From assembly GCF_010993955.1 (NCBI RefSeq), contig NZ_WIXL01000019.1, positions 1 through 36,583 on the forward strand: 36,583 nt of DNA, in the 5' to 3' direction. Of the stretch, positions 16,502 to 25,920 are shown piece by piece. Position 1 is the first letter of the stretch; each line of letters starts with the position of its first letter. The position numbers and the translations under genes were made by a program. The DNA is from Oceanobacillus halotolerans (lineage in GTDB: Bacteria; Bacillota; Bacilli; Bacillales; Amphibacillaceae). The notes below the pieces were generated by a model. That model did not search any database. It had not been told where the DNA came from and was given only the letters and a program-made list of their open reading frames with translations.

Positions 16502-16530
16502 ATAATACAACAGGGCGTGACATGTGTCAA
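16502..16530 (-). promoter_or_regulatory. Sigma-A promoter of tRNA-Met
   Basis: On the minus strand TTGACA (complement of 16525-16530), 17 nt, TATTAT (complement of 16502-16507). Transcription would begin about 10 nt before the tRNA. Confidence 0.75.
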
Positions 16531-16696
16531 CAGAAAATTTTATTGCCCCCCTTTTCGCTAGCCTTTAAGAAATATGTAGAAATAGGCAAAGCACTATAAT
16601 ACCTAGTTTCGTGCAGTTCCATTCATAGAGAAAAACAAAAATAGATACCATAGATTACGTTATTTTATGTAGAAAGCCCCCTTTCGAGTAAGAATA

Positions 16697-16764
16697 TAGT
16701 CGAACGATTTTTGGTATACGCTCTCTTGTTTTGACAAAAAAAGAAACAAACCTATGGTTAAATA
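16697..16764 (+). promoter_or_regulatory. Probable Spo0A-controlled promoter of spoIIE
   Basis: TAGTCGAA (16697-16704) is one base from the 0A box TTGTCGAA. TTGACA (16731-16736) is followed 22 nt later by TAAATA (16759-16764); a long spacer between a consensus -35 and the -10 is the known hallmark of Spo0A-activated spoIIG/spoIIE promoters. An ordinary reading TTGACA-N16-TATGGT (16753-16758) is also possible. The rest of 16531-16792 shows nothing else. Confidence 0.5.
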
Positions 16765-16792
16765 AGGGTTAATAGACGGGAGTGATATAAAT

Positions 16793-19243
16793 ATGATGGA
16801 TTCAATTCCAAAAGTAGAACCAAAAACATTTGGAGTAGGAAAAAGTCATGTTGAAACAGTTCGTAGGAAACTATATACACATATGCGATCGATATTGTTT
16901 GATAAAGGATGGATCTTTTTTGCAGTTGGTTTTTTACTAGGACGAGCCGTCATTTTATCGGAGGTATCGCCCTTTGCGGTTGCCTTTTTAGCTACTATAT
17001 GGCTTGTCCAGCGAGAATTCGCTGCAAAAATAATGCTAGCCTTGGTAGCTGGAGCCCTCACCTATTCCGTAGATCATGGTATTTTTGTGGCTTTAGCAAT
17101 GCTGGTATTTTTATTTAGTGCAGGTATCGTAAAGAATGCTAGGAATCAACATTTTATAATTCCGGTTGTTGTATTCATATCCACTATGGCACCACGCTTA
17201 TTTTTATATTCGATACAAGACCAACTATCAGCATATGAATGGATGCTACTCGTTGTCGAAGGTATCTTAGGCACCGTATTAGTATTAATTTTTATGCAAA
17301 GCATTCCATTATTATCACCTAAAAAATATAAACCCACATTAAAAAATGAAGAAATTGTATGCATGATTATTCTAATTGCTTCTATTCTAACTGGTACAAT
17401 TGGTTGGGATGTATATAATGCCTCTATTGAGCAAGTTTTTTCACGGTATTTTGTTTTATTACTAGCATTTGTTGGTGGTGCTGCAATTGGATCTACTGTA
17501 GGGGTTGTGGCAGGTTTAATTTTATCTTTAGCGAATGTTGCCAATCTCTATCAAATGAGTTTGCTCGCATTTAGTGGCTTGTTAGGTGGATTGTTAAAAG
17601 AGGGACGAAAAATTGGTGTAGCAGTCGGGTTATTGGTTGGAACCTTTTTAGTTGGAATTTATGGAGAGGCTGCTGCGCTGGTACCATCTCTTATTGAATC
17701 GTTAATAGCAATTGGGTTATTTTTTCTAACTCCTGCAAGTTGGTTTAAAAAATTATCTCGTTACATTCCTGGAACAGAGGAGTATACAAATGAGCAGGAA
17801 CAATACTTAAACAAAGTAAGAAATGTGACAGCCAAACGAGTAGAACAGTTTTCTAATGTATTTGAAGCATTATCTAAAAGCTTTTCCACCTCAGAAGAAT
17901 TAACACAAGATGAAATGGATCAAAAACGAGAAACGGATTACTTTCTAAGTCAAGTGACAGAAAGAACTTGTCAATCCTGCTTTATGAAAGAACGCTGTTG
18001 GCAACAACAATTTGATAAAACATATACATTAATGGAAGATATAAAAGAGGAATTGGTAGATAAGGACATGCCAAACTTCATGCTACTCCGTGATTTTGAA
18101 AATCATTGTGTAAAGTCGAAAAAAGTGATTGATACGATGAAAGAGGAAATGTCCATTTTTGAAGCGAATCGGAAGTTAAAGAAACAAGTATCGGAGAGTA
18201 AACGATTTGTAGCTGACCAATTACAAGGAGTATCCGAGGTAATGGATGACTTTGCTAGCGAAATTGTGAAAGAACGTCAACATCATGAACAACAAGAAAT
18301 GCAAATAACCAAAGCTTTGGATGACATGGGAATTGAATTGGAAAAACTAGATATCTATCAGCTCGAAAAAGGGAATATAGATATTGAAATAACAGCAACG
18401 TTTTATGACTATCATGGGGAAGCGCGAAAATTAATAGCACCAGTTTTATCCGATATTGTAAATGAAATGGTCGTTGTAAAGCAGGAGGATATTTCTCCAT
18501 TTCCAAATGGGTATAGTTATCTATCATTTGGATCGGCAAAAGAATTTGTTGTTGAAACAGGTGTAGCCAATGCAGCAAAAGGAGGCGGTCTCATTTCAGG
18601 AGACAGTTATACAACGATTGAACTTGGTGCAGGAAAATTTGCAATGGCGATTAGTGATGGGATGGGAAATGGGAAACGAGCTAGTGAGGAGAGCAAAGAA
18701 ACATTACGCTTATTGCAACAAATCTTACAAACGGGAATACCAGAAAAAGTGGCCATTAAATCTATTAATTCCATTTTAGCGTTACGAACAACAGATGAAA
18801 TGTTTGCAACATTAGATCTTGCGGTTATTGATTTGCATAATGCGTTTGTCCGTTTCTTAAAAATCGGATCTACGCCAAGTTTTATTAAACGCGGACAGGA
18901 AATGATGAAGATAGAAGCTAGCAACTTACCGATGGGCATCATACAAGAATTCGATGTAGATATTGTTAGTGAACAATTGAAATCAGAGGATCTATTAATC
19001 ATGATGAGTGATGGTATTTTTGATGGACCAAAGCATGTGGAGAATACAGATATTTGGGTAAAACGAAAAGTTAGAGAAATGCAAACCGATGATCCACAGG
19101 AAATAGCAGATCTCCTATTGGAGGAAGTAGTACGAACAAGATCTGGAGAAATAGAAGATGATATGACGGTACTTGTCGCCAAAGTTGTTAAAAACACACC
19201 ACAATGGTCCTCGATCCCTTATTTATCCGAAAAAGCTCAATAG
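16793..19243 (+). CDS. spoIIE: Stage II sporulation protein E, SpoIIAA-P phosphatase
   Basis: SpoIIE sits at the polar septum, interacts with FtsZ and dephosphorylates SpoIIAA, which frees sigma-F in the forespore. The first about 325 residues form about ten transmembrane helices. The central part (about 330-590) has the Cys-containing motif CQSCFMKERCW and charged helices. The C-terminal PP2C/PPM phosphatase domain (about 595-816) shows metal-binding aspartates: Asp622 in SDGMGNGKRA, Asp740 in MMSDGIFDGP and DDMTVLVAK (789-790). The 816-aa length is close to the 827 aa of B. subtilis. Two adjacent ATGs (16793, 16796) both fit GGGAG upstream. Confidence 0.97.
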   Translation: MMDSIPKVEPKTFGVGKSHVETVRRKLYTHMRSILFDKGWIFFAVGFLLGRAVILSEVSPFAVAFLATIWLVQREFAAKIMLALVAGALTYSVDHGIFVALAMLVFLFSAGIVKNARNQHFIIPVVVFISTMAPRLFLYSIQDQLSAYEWMLLVVEGILGTVLVLIFMQSIPLLSPKKYKPTLKNEEIVCMIILIASILTGTIGWDVYNASIEQVFSRYFVLLLAFVGGAAIGSTVGVVAGLILSLANVANLYQMSLLAFSGLLGGLLKEGRKIGVAVGLLVGTFLVGIYGEAAALVPSLIESLIAIGLFFLTPASWFKKLSRYIPGTEEYTNEQEQYLNKVRNVTAKRVEQFSNVFEALSKSFSTSEELTQDEMDQKRETDYFLSQVTERTCQSCFMKERCWQQQFDKTYTLMEDIKEELVDKDMPNFMLLRDFENHCVKSKKVIDTMKEEMSIFEANRKLKKQVSESKRFVADQLQGVSEVMDDFASEIVKERQHHEQQEMQITKALDDMGIELEKLDIYQLEKGNIDIEITATFYDYHGEARKLIAPVLSDIVNEMVVVKQEDISPFPNGYSYLSFGSAKEFVVETGVANAAKGGGLISGDSYTTIELGAGKFAMAISDGMGNGKRASEESKETLRLLQQILQTGIPEKVAIKSINSILALRTTDEMFATLDLAVIDLHNAFVRFLKIGSTPSFIKRGQEMMKIEASNLPMGIIQEFDVDIVSEQLKSEDLLIMMSDGIFDGPKHVENTDIWVKRKVREMQTDDPQEIADLLLEEVVRTRSGEIEDDMTVLVAKVVKNTPQWSSIPYLSEKAQ

Positions 19244-19245
19244 AA

Positions 19246-19287
19246 AAGAAATGCCAGGATAGGCTGATCTGGCATTTCTTTTTTTGT
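19246..19287 (+). terminator. Rho-independent terminator of spoIIE
   Basis: AAGAAATGCCAG pairs with CTGGCATTTCTT and is followed by a run of T. Confidence 0.85.
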
Positions 19288-19483
19288 TGTTTAAATATCA
19301 CTCTTGAATAGACTAGTTGCTCCTTAAAGGAAGGACAAGAGCCTTTATGAGGAAATGATGTAAATAGCGACGTAACTTGCGATTATGATAGTGCTATTAC
19401 TCGCTTCGGAAAAACACTACGCTGATTTGTGCATTCTAATTTGTATCATTTATGTTTCTAATAAAACAGTTGATTGGAGCGTA

Positions 19484-19842
19484 GGACAGTCGTCTCCTGC
19501 CGAAAAAACAACAGCTGAGGATCCCACAGGAAGCGGTTTTTGCTTTCGGTATCTAGCCACATCACCTACCGCCTCAAGGTCTTAAGTCAATCCACATTAC
19601 GCGCAAAATGCGCCACGACGAGGCTCGGCTTAAGCTTGGCAGATAAGAAAATACTTACTGCATTAAGTGCAACTAAGGCTTTCGCTACTTGGCGACAAGC
19701 CTAGTTTTCTAATCGGGGGTGGACAAGGTGCTTCCACTTTTCTATAGAGGAAGATGAAGCGTTGTCCGCGGCAAATAAGACACTGTGAAAAAGAAAAGTT
19801 TGAACAGATGTCGCACTTGTACCCTTGGTGAAAGCGACTGTC
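19484..19842 (+). repeat. X hairpin unit with modules C and A
   Basis: Terminal stem GGACAGTCG (19484-19492) / CGACTGTC (19835-19842). Loop stem GGAAGC/GCTTTC is slightly degraded. Module A spans about 19777-19825. Confidence 0.75.
19563..19730 (+). repeat. Module C, multi-hairpin repeat
   Basis: Outer stem CACCT (19563-19567) / AGGTG (19726-19730), a compensated variant of TGCCT/AGGCA in the 15993 copy. The inner hairpin GCGCA/TGCGC replaces TGGCA/TGCCA, again with pairing kept. Confidence 0.75.
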
Positions 19843-19982
19843 TGGAGCGTAGATCAACTACACATCGCTAAAATCACCTCGCATTATATAGAAACATAGA
19901 TGTATACACAATAATCCTTTTCTATGTATAGTTCTTCCAAATTGTGGTGATGATGGTAATGGAATAGTTGGAGGTGTTTCGT

Positions 19983-20723
19983 GTGAAAAAAGGAACGTTA
20001 AAACAAATTCTATTAATTACGGATGGATGTTCCAACAAAGGGGAAGATCCGTCTGCTACAGCTGCATTAGCTCAGCAACAAGGAATTACCGTTAATGTAA
20101 TCGGTATTTTAGAAGATGATCAAACAGAGGACCCAGAAGGATTGCAAGAAGTAGAGGATATTGCCCAATCTGGTGGTGGTGTTAGTCAGTTAGTATATAA
20201 ACAAGCACTATCCCAAACGGTTCAAACCGTTACAAAACAGGCAATGACCCAGACGATTCAGGGATTTGTTAATCAGGAATTAAAACAAATTTTAGGACCA
20301 AGTCAAAGTATGGAAGATCTAGAACCAGAAAAACGCGGTGAAATTATGGAAGTCGTCGAAGATATGGGAGAAACATGTGATTTAGAAGTACTTGTTTTAG
20401 TTGATACGAGTGCTAGTATGCATGATAAACTTCCAACAGTTAAAGAAGCATTAATTGATTTATCTGTTAGTTTAAATGCGCGAATTGGCAGAAACCGCTT
20501 TTCCATTTATAGTTTCCCAGGTAAGCGAAAAGATATTCAGAAGGTATTAGATTGGTCACCGAAACTAGATTCAATTTCTTCTATCTTTCCAAAGTTAACA
20601 AGTGGTGGTATAACGCCAACTGGTCCTGCAATTCGTGAGGCAATGTATCAATTTGGAAAGAAGAGCTTGTTAAGGAGCTTTAGAGATGAAGATGAACCAG
20701 ACGTGGAAGAAGCATGGTATTGA
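19983..20723 (+). CDS. yabS: YabS, von Willebrand factor A-like protein
   Basis: A 246-aa soluble protein of unknown exact function, next to the kinase gene as in B. subtilis. It has vWA metal-site (MIDAS) elements in unusual order: the strand LLITDGCSNKG (Asp14), normally late in a vWA domain, comes first, whereas the MIDAS signature DTSAS (141-145) in LVLVDTSASM and the MIDAS threonine region GGITPTGPA (about 208-216) come last. This looks like a circularly permuted vWA domain. Start: an in-frame TTG at 19968 is open, but GGAGGTG (19970-19976) positions translation at the GTG at 19983. The end overlaps prkD by 38 nt. Confidence 0.85.
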   Translation: MKKGTLKQILLITDGCSNKGEDPSATAALAQQQGITVNVIGILEDDQTEDPEGLQEVEDIAQSGGGVSQLVYKQALSQTVQTVTKQAMTQTIQGFVNQELKQILGPSQSMEDLEPEKRGEIMEVVEDMGETCDLEVLVLVDTSASMHDKLPTVKEALIDLSVSLNARIGRNRFSIYSFPGKRKDIQKVLDWSPKLDSISSIFPKLTSGGITPTGPAIREAMYQFGKKSLLRSFRDEDEPDVEEAWY

Positions 20724-21636
20724 TCTTAGACCAGGTACAAAAGTAAAAGGGAAATGGCATCAAAAATCCTACAAAATTCAAAAGAAATTAGGTCAGGGTG
20801 CTGTTGGTACTGTTTATCTATGTAAGTACAATGGAAGAGAAGCGGCATTAAAGATAAGTGAACAAAGTACATCCATGACGGTAGAAGTGAATGTATTAAA
20901 ATCACTAGACAAGGTCCAAGGAAAACGTCTTGGACCTTATTTATTAGATGTTGATGATTGGGTCTCGCCAACAGGTAAGATTTTTTCATTCTATGTAATG
21001 GAATATTTAAAAGGTCAGCCAGTAACCACGTTTATTCAACAGAATGGGAATGAATGGACTGGCGTATTTATATTACAGCTCTTAGAAGATTTAGAACGTC
21101 TACATAAAAGCGGGTGGGTATTTGGCGATTTAAAAACGGATAATTTATTAGTTATTTCTTCCCCGACACGAATACGCTGGATTGATGTTGGCGGAACAAC
21201 CCAAATAGGTCGTGCCATTAAGGAATACACAGAATTCTTTGATCGCGGTTATTGGAAAATGGGCACAAGAAAAGCAGAACCAAGCTATGATTTGTTTGCA
21301 CTTGTAATGATTATATTAAATGTATATTATCCAAATAGGTTTGAGAGAGGTGCTAATCCAGAAGCAACACTCCAAAAACGGTTAAATGATGTTAAATCTT
21401 TAAAGGTTTATAGGCACGCTTTGCAAAAAGCATTACAAGGAAAATATCAAACAGCTTCAGAAATGAAACATGATATAACACAGGCACTTTATCGAGCGCA
21501 ACATCGAAAAAACAAGCAACTAACAACAAGTAAACAAACACGGAAGCAGAAACATAGATATCTATTTTTAATTGAATCAGGAGGAATTGCTATTATTGCA
21601 TTACTTTATTATGCTTTCTCCTTGTTACTGCCATAA
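20686..21636 (+). CDS. prkD: Serine/threonine protein kinase PrkD (YabT)
   Basis: A Hanks-type kinase of the YabT family. B. subtilis YabT is produced in the forespore, is activated by DNA and phosphorylates proteins such as RecA. Glycine loop GQGAVGTVYLC (36-46), Lys56 in AALKIS, catalytic Asp148 in FGDLKTDN (no HRD arginine, typical of this group) and Asp167 in DVGG in place of DFG. A Lys/Arg-rich stretch precedes the single C-terminal transmembrane helix (about 293-315), and there is no external sensor domain. AAGGAG 8 nt before ATG 20686 lies inside the yabS end, so translation is coupled. The 316 aa are slightly fewer than in B. subtilis. Confidence 0.9.
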   Translation: MKMNQTWKKHGIDLRPGTKVKGKWHQKSYKIQKKLGQGAVGTVYLCKYNGREAALKISEQSTSMTVEVNVLKSLDKVQGKRLGPYLLDVDDWVSPTGKIFSFYVMEYLKGQPVTTFIQQNGNEWTGVFILQLLEDLERLHKSGWVFGDLKTDNLLVISSPTRIRWIDVGGTTQIGRAIKEYTEFFDRGYWKMGTRKAEPSYDLFALVMIILNVYYPNRFERGANPEATLQKRLNDVKSLKVYRHALQKALQGKYQTASEMKHDITQALYRAQHRKNKQLTTSKQTRKQKHRYLFLIESGGIAIIALLYYAFSLLLP

Positions 21637-21751
21637 AATAAGGCTAAAAGGAGAGTAAAAAATAGGTTCTTACTAGAAGATTTACGAAATAAAATAAGGT
21701 ATGATAGGATAAACATGTTTACATGATTACGACAGTTGGAGATGGGTACGA

Positions 21752-23146
21752 ATGATCGAGCGGGTAAAAGCTTTTAGTCAAAAGCACAACCTTTTTACAA
21801 AGAATGCTACCATACTAGTAGGGGTTTCGGGTGGTCCAGATTCAATGGCACTGCTTCATTATTTATCCACAATTCAAGCAGAATGGTCTTTACACATGAT
21901 TGCTATTGCTATTGACCACCAATTACGTGGAGAAGAGTCAAAATCCGATGTTCACTATGTGGAAGAAACCTGTAAGAAGTGGGGTGTCGAGTTTGTTGGA
22001 AAACAAGTTGATGTGGATTCCTTTAAAAAGAAATCCAAGTTAGGGACACAGGCAGCAGCTAGAAAATTACGATATGAGTATTTTGCAGAACAGATGGAAA
22101 CATATAATGCAGATTTATTAGCATTGGCCCATCACGGGGATGATCAGGTAGAAACAATGTTGATGAATTTCGTTCGATCTAGTAATCCGAAAGCGTTATC
22201 TGGTATTCCTGTAAAGCGTCCATTTGCAAAAGGGAAAATTATTCGCCCATTTTTATGTGTGACAAAACTGGAATTAGAAGCATATTGCAAGGAAAATGGT
22301 ATTACACCTAGAATAGACCCTTCTAATGCGAAAGATGTCTACACAAGAAATTTTGTTCGAAAACATATCCTACCACTACTAAAAGAGAAAAATAGTAGTA
22401 TACATATAACAACACAACGATTAAGTGAATCATTACAAGAGGATGAACAGTACTTAAACCAAGAAGCAAAAAAGATGTTTTCTCATGTTGCGGAAATAGA
22501 TCAAACCAAGTGTGAAGTGTTGATTGATATCCCAACCTATCAATCTTACCCATATGCTTTACAAAGAAGAACCTTTCATCTAATATTAAATTATCTATAT
22601 GAAGAATTTCCAAAAAACTTATCTTATGTACATGAAGATCAATTTTTCGGCTTACTAGAAAATACTAGTGGCAATCAAAAAATTGACTTCCCGCTTCATT
22701 TAAAATTGGAGAAATCCTATCGAAACCTGTTATTTCGCTTTTTGGAAAAACAGCCCCTTCAATCTGATTTTCACATGACCTTGGATGTCCCAGGGGAAAT
22801 CAAATTGCCAAATGGTGCAACTCTTTCAGCTATTTATACGGACAACCCGTCTAATCACTCTATCGGTACGTATATTTGTAATGCAGATCAAGTTACATTA
22901 CCATTACATATTCGAACAAGAAAAGAAGGAGACCGTATGCGATGGAAAGGTTTAAATGGCAGCAAAAAAATAAAGGATATCTTTATTGATGCCAAAATTC
23001 CATTAGAACAACGAGAAACATGGCCACTGGTTGAAGATAATGATGGAGACATTCTTTGGCTAATTGGGGTGAAAAAGGGAATACCGACGAAACAAATGGA
23101 AAATAATACATACATTCAATTACACTATGATAAGGGTAACGCTTAG
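21752..23146 (+). CDS. tilS: tRNA(Ile)-lysidine synthase
   Basis: TilS attaches lysine to C34 of the CAT-anticodon tRNA-Ile so that it reads AUA; the enzyme is essential. The N-terminal PP-loop ATPase signature VSGGPDSMALLH lies at residues 25-36 (SGGPDS 26-31); IDHQLRGEESKSD and LALAHHGDDQVETMLMNF follow. The C-terminal TilS domain includes RTRKEGDRMRWKG and KDIFIDAKIPLEQRETWPLV. The 464-aa length is normal. GGAGATGGG precedes the ATG. It is 12 nt from hprT, the conserved Firmicutes tilS-hprT-ftsH arrangement. Confidence 0.96.
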   Translation: MIERVKAFSQKHNLFTKNATILVGVSGGPDSMALLHYLSTIQAEWSLHMIAIAIDHQLRGEESKSDVHYVEETCKKWGVEFVGKQVDVDSFKKKSKLGTQAAARKLRYEYFAEQMETYNADLLALAHHGDDQVETMLMNFVRSSNPKALSGIPVKRPFAKGKIIRPFLCVTKLELEAYCKENGITPRIDPSNAKDVYTRNFVRKHILPLLKEKNSSIHITTQRLSESLQEDEQYLNQEAKKMFSHVAEIDQTKCEVLIDIPTYQSYPYALQRRTFHLILNYLYEEFPKNLSYVHEDQFFGLLENTSGNQKIDFPLHLKLEKSYRNLLFRFLEKQPLQSDFHMTLDVPGEIKLPNGATLSAIYTDNPSNHSIGTYICNADQVTLPLHIRTRKEGDRMRWKGLNGSKKIKDIFIDAKIPLEQRETWPLVEDNDGDILWLIGVKKGIPTKQMENNTYIQLHYDKGNA

Positions 23147-23158
23147 GAGGAAACTTAT

Positions 23159-23701
23159 ATGCATGATGAAATTGAAAAAGTTCTCATATCAAAAGAGGAC
23201 ATTAATAAGAAGTGCAATGAGATTGGCCAACAATTAACAAAAGAATACGAAGGTCGGTTTCCGTTAGCAATTGGTGTTTTAAAAGGCGCACTTCCATTTA
23301 TGGCAGATATAGTTCGGAACATCGAGATACACCTGGAAATGGACTTTATGGATGTATCAAGTTATGGTGGTGGAATGAGGTCCTCTGGTGAAGTGAAAAT
23401 TGTGAAGGACTTGGATACAAAGGTAGAAGGCCGTGATTTATTGATTATTGAAGATATTATTGATAGTGGCCTGACACTCAGTTATTTAGTTGATTTATTT
23501 AAGTATCGAAAAGCAAGATCAATCAAAATCGTTACATTACTTGATAAACCTTCTGGACGAACTGCTGATATTAAGGCAGATATTATTGGATTTCAAGTGC
23601 CAGATGAGTTTGTAGTTGGCTATGGACTGGACTATCAGGAAAAGTATCGCAATTTGCCATATATTGGTGTTTTAAAACCTGAAATATATAGTGGGGAATA
23701 A
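23159..23701 (+). CDS. hprT: Hypoxanthine-guanine phosphoribosyltransferase
   Basis: HprT salvages hypoxanthine and guanine to IMP and GMP using PRPP, the product of Prs. The PRPP-binding signature [13 protein letters not shown] is clear. [13 protein letters not shown] (pyrophosphate loop) and MDVSSYGG (flexible loop) come before it. The length of 180 aa is standard. GGAGG 7-8 nt upstream is a good ribosome-binding site. It lies 12 nt after tilS and is co-transcribed; no terminator is seen before ftsH. Confidence 0.97.
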   Translation: MHDEIEKVLISKEDINKKCNEIGQQLTKEYEGRFPLAIGVLKGALPFMADIVRNIEIHLEMDFMDVSSYGGGMRSSGEVKIVKDLDTKVEGRDLLIIEDIIDSGLTLSYLVDLFKYRKARSIKIVTLLDKPSGRTADIKADIIGFQVPDEFVVGYGLDYQEKYRNLPYIGVLKPEIYSGE

Positions 23702-23779
23702 GTTTAACATAGAAAAAAGGTATAAAGAAGATATGACAAAAGTAGACGATATAAAACAATATTTGTTAAGTGGAATTAG

Positions 23780-23809
23780 TTGTATTAAAACTTTTTCCTA
23801 TGGTACTAT
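23780..23809 (+). promoter_or_regulatory. Probable sigma-A promoter of ftsH
   Basis: TTGTAT (23780-23785), 18 nt, TACTAT (23804-23809), 36 nt before the ftsH start. Moderate match to consensus. Confidence 0.45.
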
Positions 23810-23845
23810 TGTTATTAGTTTTTCCCGCCTGGGAGGAGGTAGGCA

Positions 23846-25873
23846 ATGAGTCGGATATTTCGTAATGTTCTATTTTATTTACTAATTTTACTCGTTATTA
23901 TCGGGGTAATTGGAGTATTTAATGGACAAAATGAACAAGCAGAACAATTAAATGTACAAGAATTCATGGATGCCTTAAGCAATGGTGAAATCACAGAAAT
24001 GACGATGCAACCAGCGAATGGCATTATGCGCTATACTGGTACACTAACGGATGATACAGAATTTATTGCGCAAGTACCAGACAATACGGATATCATTACA
24101 CAAATAACAGAACAAGCAACAGCACAAAGTGAATTGAATGTTGAAGAGGAAGAGCAGCCTAGTGGCTGGGTTACATTCCTTACAACAATGATACCGTTTC
24201 TGATTTTAGGGTTATTTTTCTTCTTCATTTTAAGCCAGGCTCAAGGTGGCGGCGGTGGCCGTGTCATGAACTTTGGGAAAAGTAAGGCTAAAATGTATAG
24301 TGAAGATAAAAAGAAAGTTCGCTTTAAAGATGTAGCCGGAGCGGATGAAGAAAAACAAGAATTAGTAGAGGTTGTGGACTTCTTAAAAGATCCACGTAAA
24401 TTCTCGGAAGTGGGAGCACGTATTCCAAAAGGGGTATTATTAGTTGGACCTCCAGGTACAGGTAAAACCTTACTTGCGCGTGCAGTTGCAGGAGAAGCAG
24501 GTACACCATTCTTCTCCATTAGTGGTTCTGATTTCGTAGAGATGTTCGTCGGTGTAGGTGCATCTCGTGTTCGTGATTTATTTGAAAATGCGAAGAAAAA
24601 TGCTCCGTGTATTATATTTATAGATGAGATTGATGCAGTTGGTCGTCAACGTGGTGCAGGACTTGGTGGTGGCCATGATGAACGTGAACAAACCTTAAAC
24701 CAGTTACTAGTGGAAATGGATGGATTCGGCGTAAATGAAGGAATTATTATCATCGCTGCAACAAACCGTCCAGACATTCTTGACCCTGCGTTATTACGTC
24801 CAGGACGTTTTGACCGTCAAATTACAGTGGATCGTCCAGATGTAAAAGGTCGTGTAGAAGTCTTAAAAGTACATGCGAAAGATAAACCATTGGATTCTAC
24901 TGTTGATTTAAAAACGATCGCAATGCGTACACCTGGTTTCTCTGGTGCCGATTTAGAAAACTTATTGAATGAGGCAGCACTTGTGGCAGCCCGTCATGAT
25001 AAAAAGAAAATTGATATGATAGATGTTGATGAGGCAATTGACCGTGTTATTGTAGGCCCAGCGAAGAAAAGCCGCGTCATTTCAGAAAAAGAACGAAATA
25101 TTGTTGCTTATCACGAAAGTGGACACACCATTATTGGCATGGTTCTGGATGAAGCGGATGAAGTACACAAAGTAACGATTGTTCCTCGTGGTCAGGCAGG
25201 TGGATATGCGGTAATGCTACCTAAAGACGATCGTTATTTTATGACAAAGCCAGAACTATTTGATAAAATCACAGGGCTATTAGGTGGCCGTGTAGCTGAA
25301 GAAATCATATTTGGTGAAGTTAGCACGGGTGCACATAATGACTTCCAACGTGCTACTGGTATTGCTCGAAAAATGATTACAGAGTATGGTATGAGTGATA
25401 AACTTGGACCATTGCAATTCACTAGTGGTGGCGGTGAAGTATTCTTAGGCAGAGATATTCAAAATGAAACGAATTATAGTGATGCCATCGCACACGAAAT
25501 TGATACAGAAATGCAAAACTTTATTAATTATTGTTATGAGCGAGCTAAAACAATTCTTACGGAAAATCAAGATAAACTAGAGCTCATTGCGCAAACGCTA
25601 CTTAAAGTGGAAACATTAGATAAGAAACAAATTAAATCGTTATTTGAAGATGGAATTCTTCCAGAACCAGTCCTTGATGATGAAGAGTTGAATGATTCAG
25701 GGAAAACGGAGGAACGTGATCCTAAAGTAACGATTACATCTCAAGAAGAAGAGCCAGTCTCATACGAAGAAGCAAAAGATAAAGCTGAGCAAGAAAGAAA
25801 AGAAAAAGAAGAAGAGTCCAGTGATCAGGATGAAGGTAATAGTTCTTCTGAGGATGACTCGAAAAAGGATTAA
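23846..25873 (+). CDS. ftsH: ATP-dependent zinc metalloprotease FtsH
   Basis: A membrane-anchored hexameric AAA+ protease that degrades misfolded membrane proteins and regulators; in B. subtilis it also acts in sporulation and heat and salt stress. Transmembrane helices at about 6-24 and 110-130 flank an external domain. AAA module: Walker A GPPGTGKT (201-208), Walker [12 protein letters not shown], and second region of homology [19 protein letters not shown]. Zinc site His423-Glu-Ser-Gly-His427, with the third ligand aspartate expected in the downstream helix. The C-terminal about 70 residues are highly acidic and low in complexity. GGGAGGAGG precedes ATG 23846; 675 aa. Confidence 0.98.
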   Translation: MSRIFRNVLFYLLILLVIIGVIGVFNGQNEQAEQLNVQEFMDALSNGEITEMTMQPANGIMRYTGTLTDDTEFIAQVPDNTDIITQITEQATAQSELNVEEEEQPSGWVTFLTTMIPFLILGLFFFFILSQAQGGGGGRVMNFGKSKAKMYSEDKKKVRFKDVAGADEEKQELVEVVDFLKDPRKFSEVGARIPKGVLLVGPPGTGKTLLARAVAGEAGTPFFSISGSDFVEMFVGVGASRVRDLFENAKKNAPCIIFIDEIDAVGRQRGAGLGGGHDEREQTLNQLLVEMDGFGVNEGIIIIAATNRPDILDPALLRPGRFDRQITVDRPDVKGRVEVLKVHAKDKPLDSTVDLKTIAMRTPGFSGADLENLLNEAALVAARHDKKKIDMIDVDEAIDRVIVGPAKKSRVISEKERNIVAYHESGHTIIGMVLDEADEVHKVTIVPRGQAGGYAVMLPKDDRYFMTKPELFDKITGLLGGRVAEEIIFGEVSTGAHNDFQRATGIARKMITEYGMSDKLGPLQFTSGGGEVFLGRDIQNETNYSDAIAHEIDTEMQNFINYCYERAKTILTENQDKLELIAQTLLKVETLDKKQIKSLFEDGILPEPVLDDEELNDSGKTEERDPKVTITSQEEEPVSYEEAKDKAEQERKEKEEESSDQDEGNSSSEDDSKKD

Positions 25874-25884
25874 AAATGATTGTA

Positions 25885-25918
25885 AACAACCTCTCGTCTT
25901 AATGAGAGGTTGTTTTTT
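25885..25918 (+). terminator. Rho-independent terminator of ftsH
   Basis: AACAACCTCTC pairs perfectly with GAGAGGTTGTT around an 8-nt loop, followed by T6. Confidence 0.9.
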
Positions 25919-25920
25919 GT

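Larger units (their letters stand above)
19340..19916 (+). repeat. Degraded composite repeat region between spoIIE and yabS
   Basis: The core is a plus-strand X unit (19484-19842) with modules C and A, very similar to that at 15915-16275. Before it are fragments that echo other copies (GCGACGTAACTTGCGA, CGCTTCGGAAAAACAC). After it come CGCATTATATAGAAA and ACACAATAATCC, which resemble a right terminal repeat. The outer ends are too diverged to fix and no target-site duplication is seen. No gene is supported in 19244-19982. Confidence 0.65.

Noticed and set aside
18607-19197. A 196-codon minus-strand frame in spoIIE
   Set aside because: Antisense shadow of the SpoIIE phosphatase domain; Ser/Ile-rich with no recognisable motif, and spoIIE is certain.
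19385-19857. Frames of 64-66 codons between spoIIE and yabS
   Set aside because: Same repeat-derived translations as elsewhere, broken differently in each copy.
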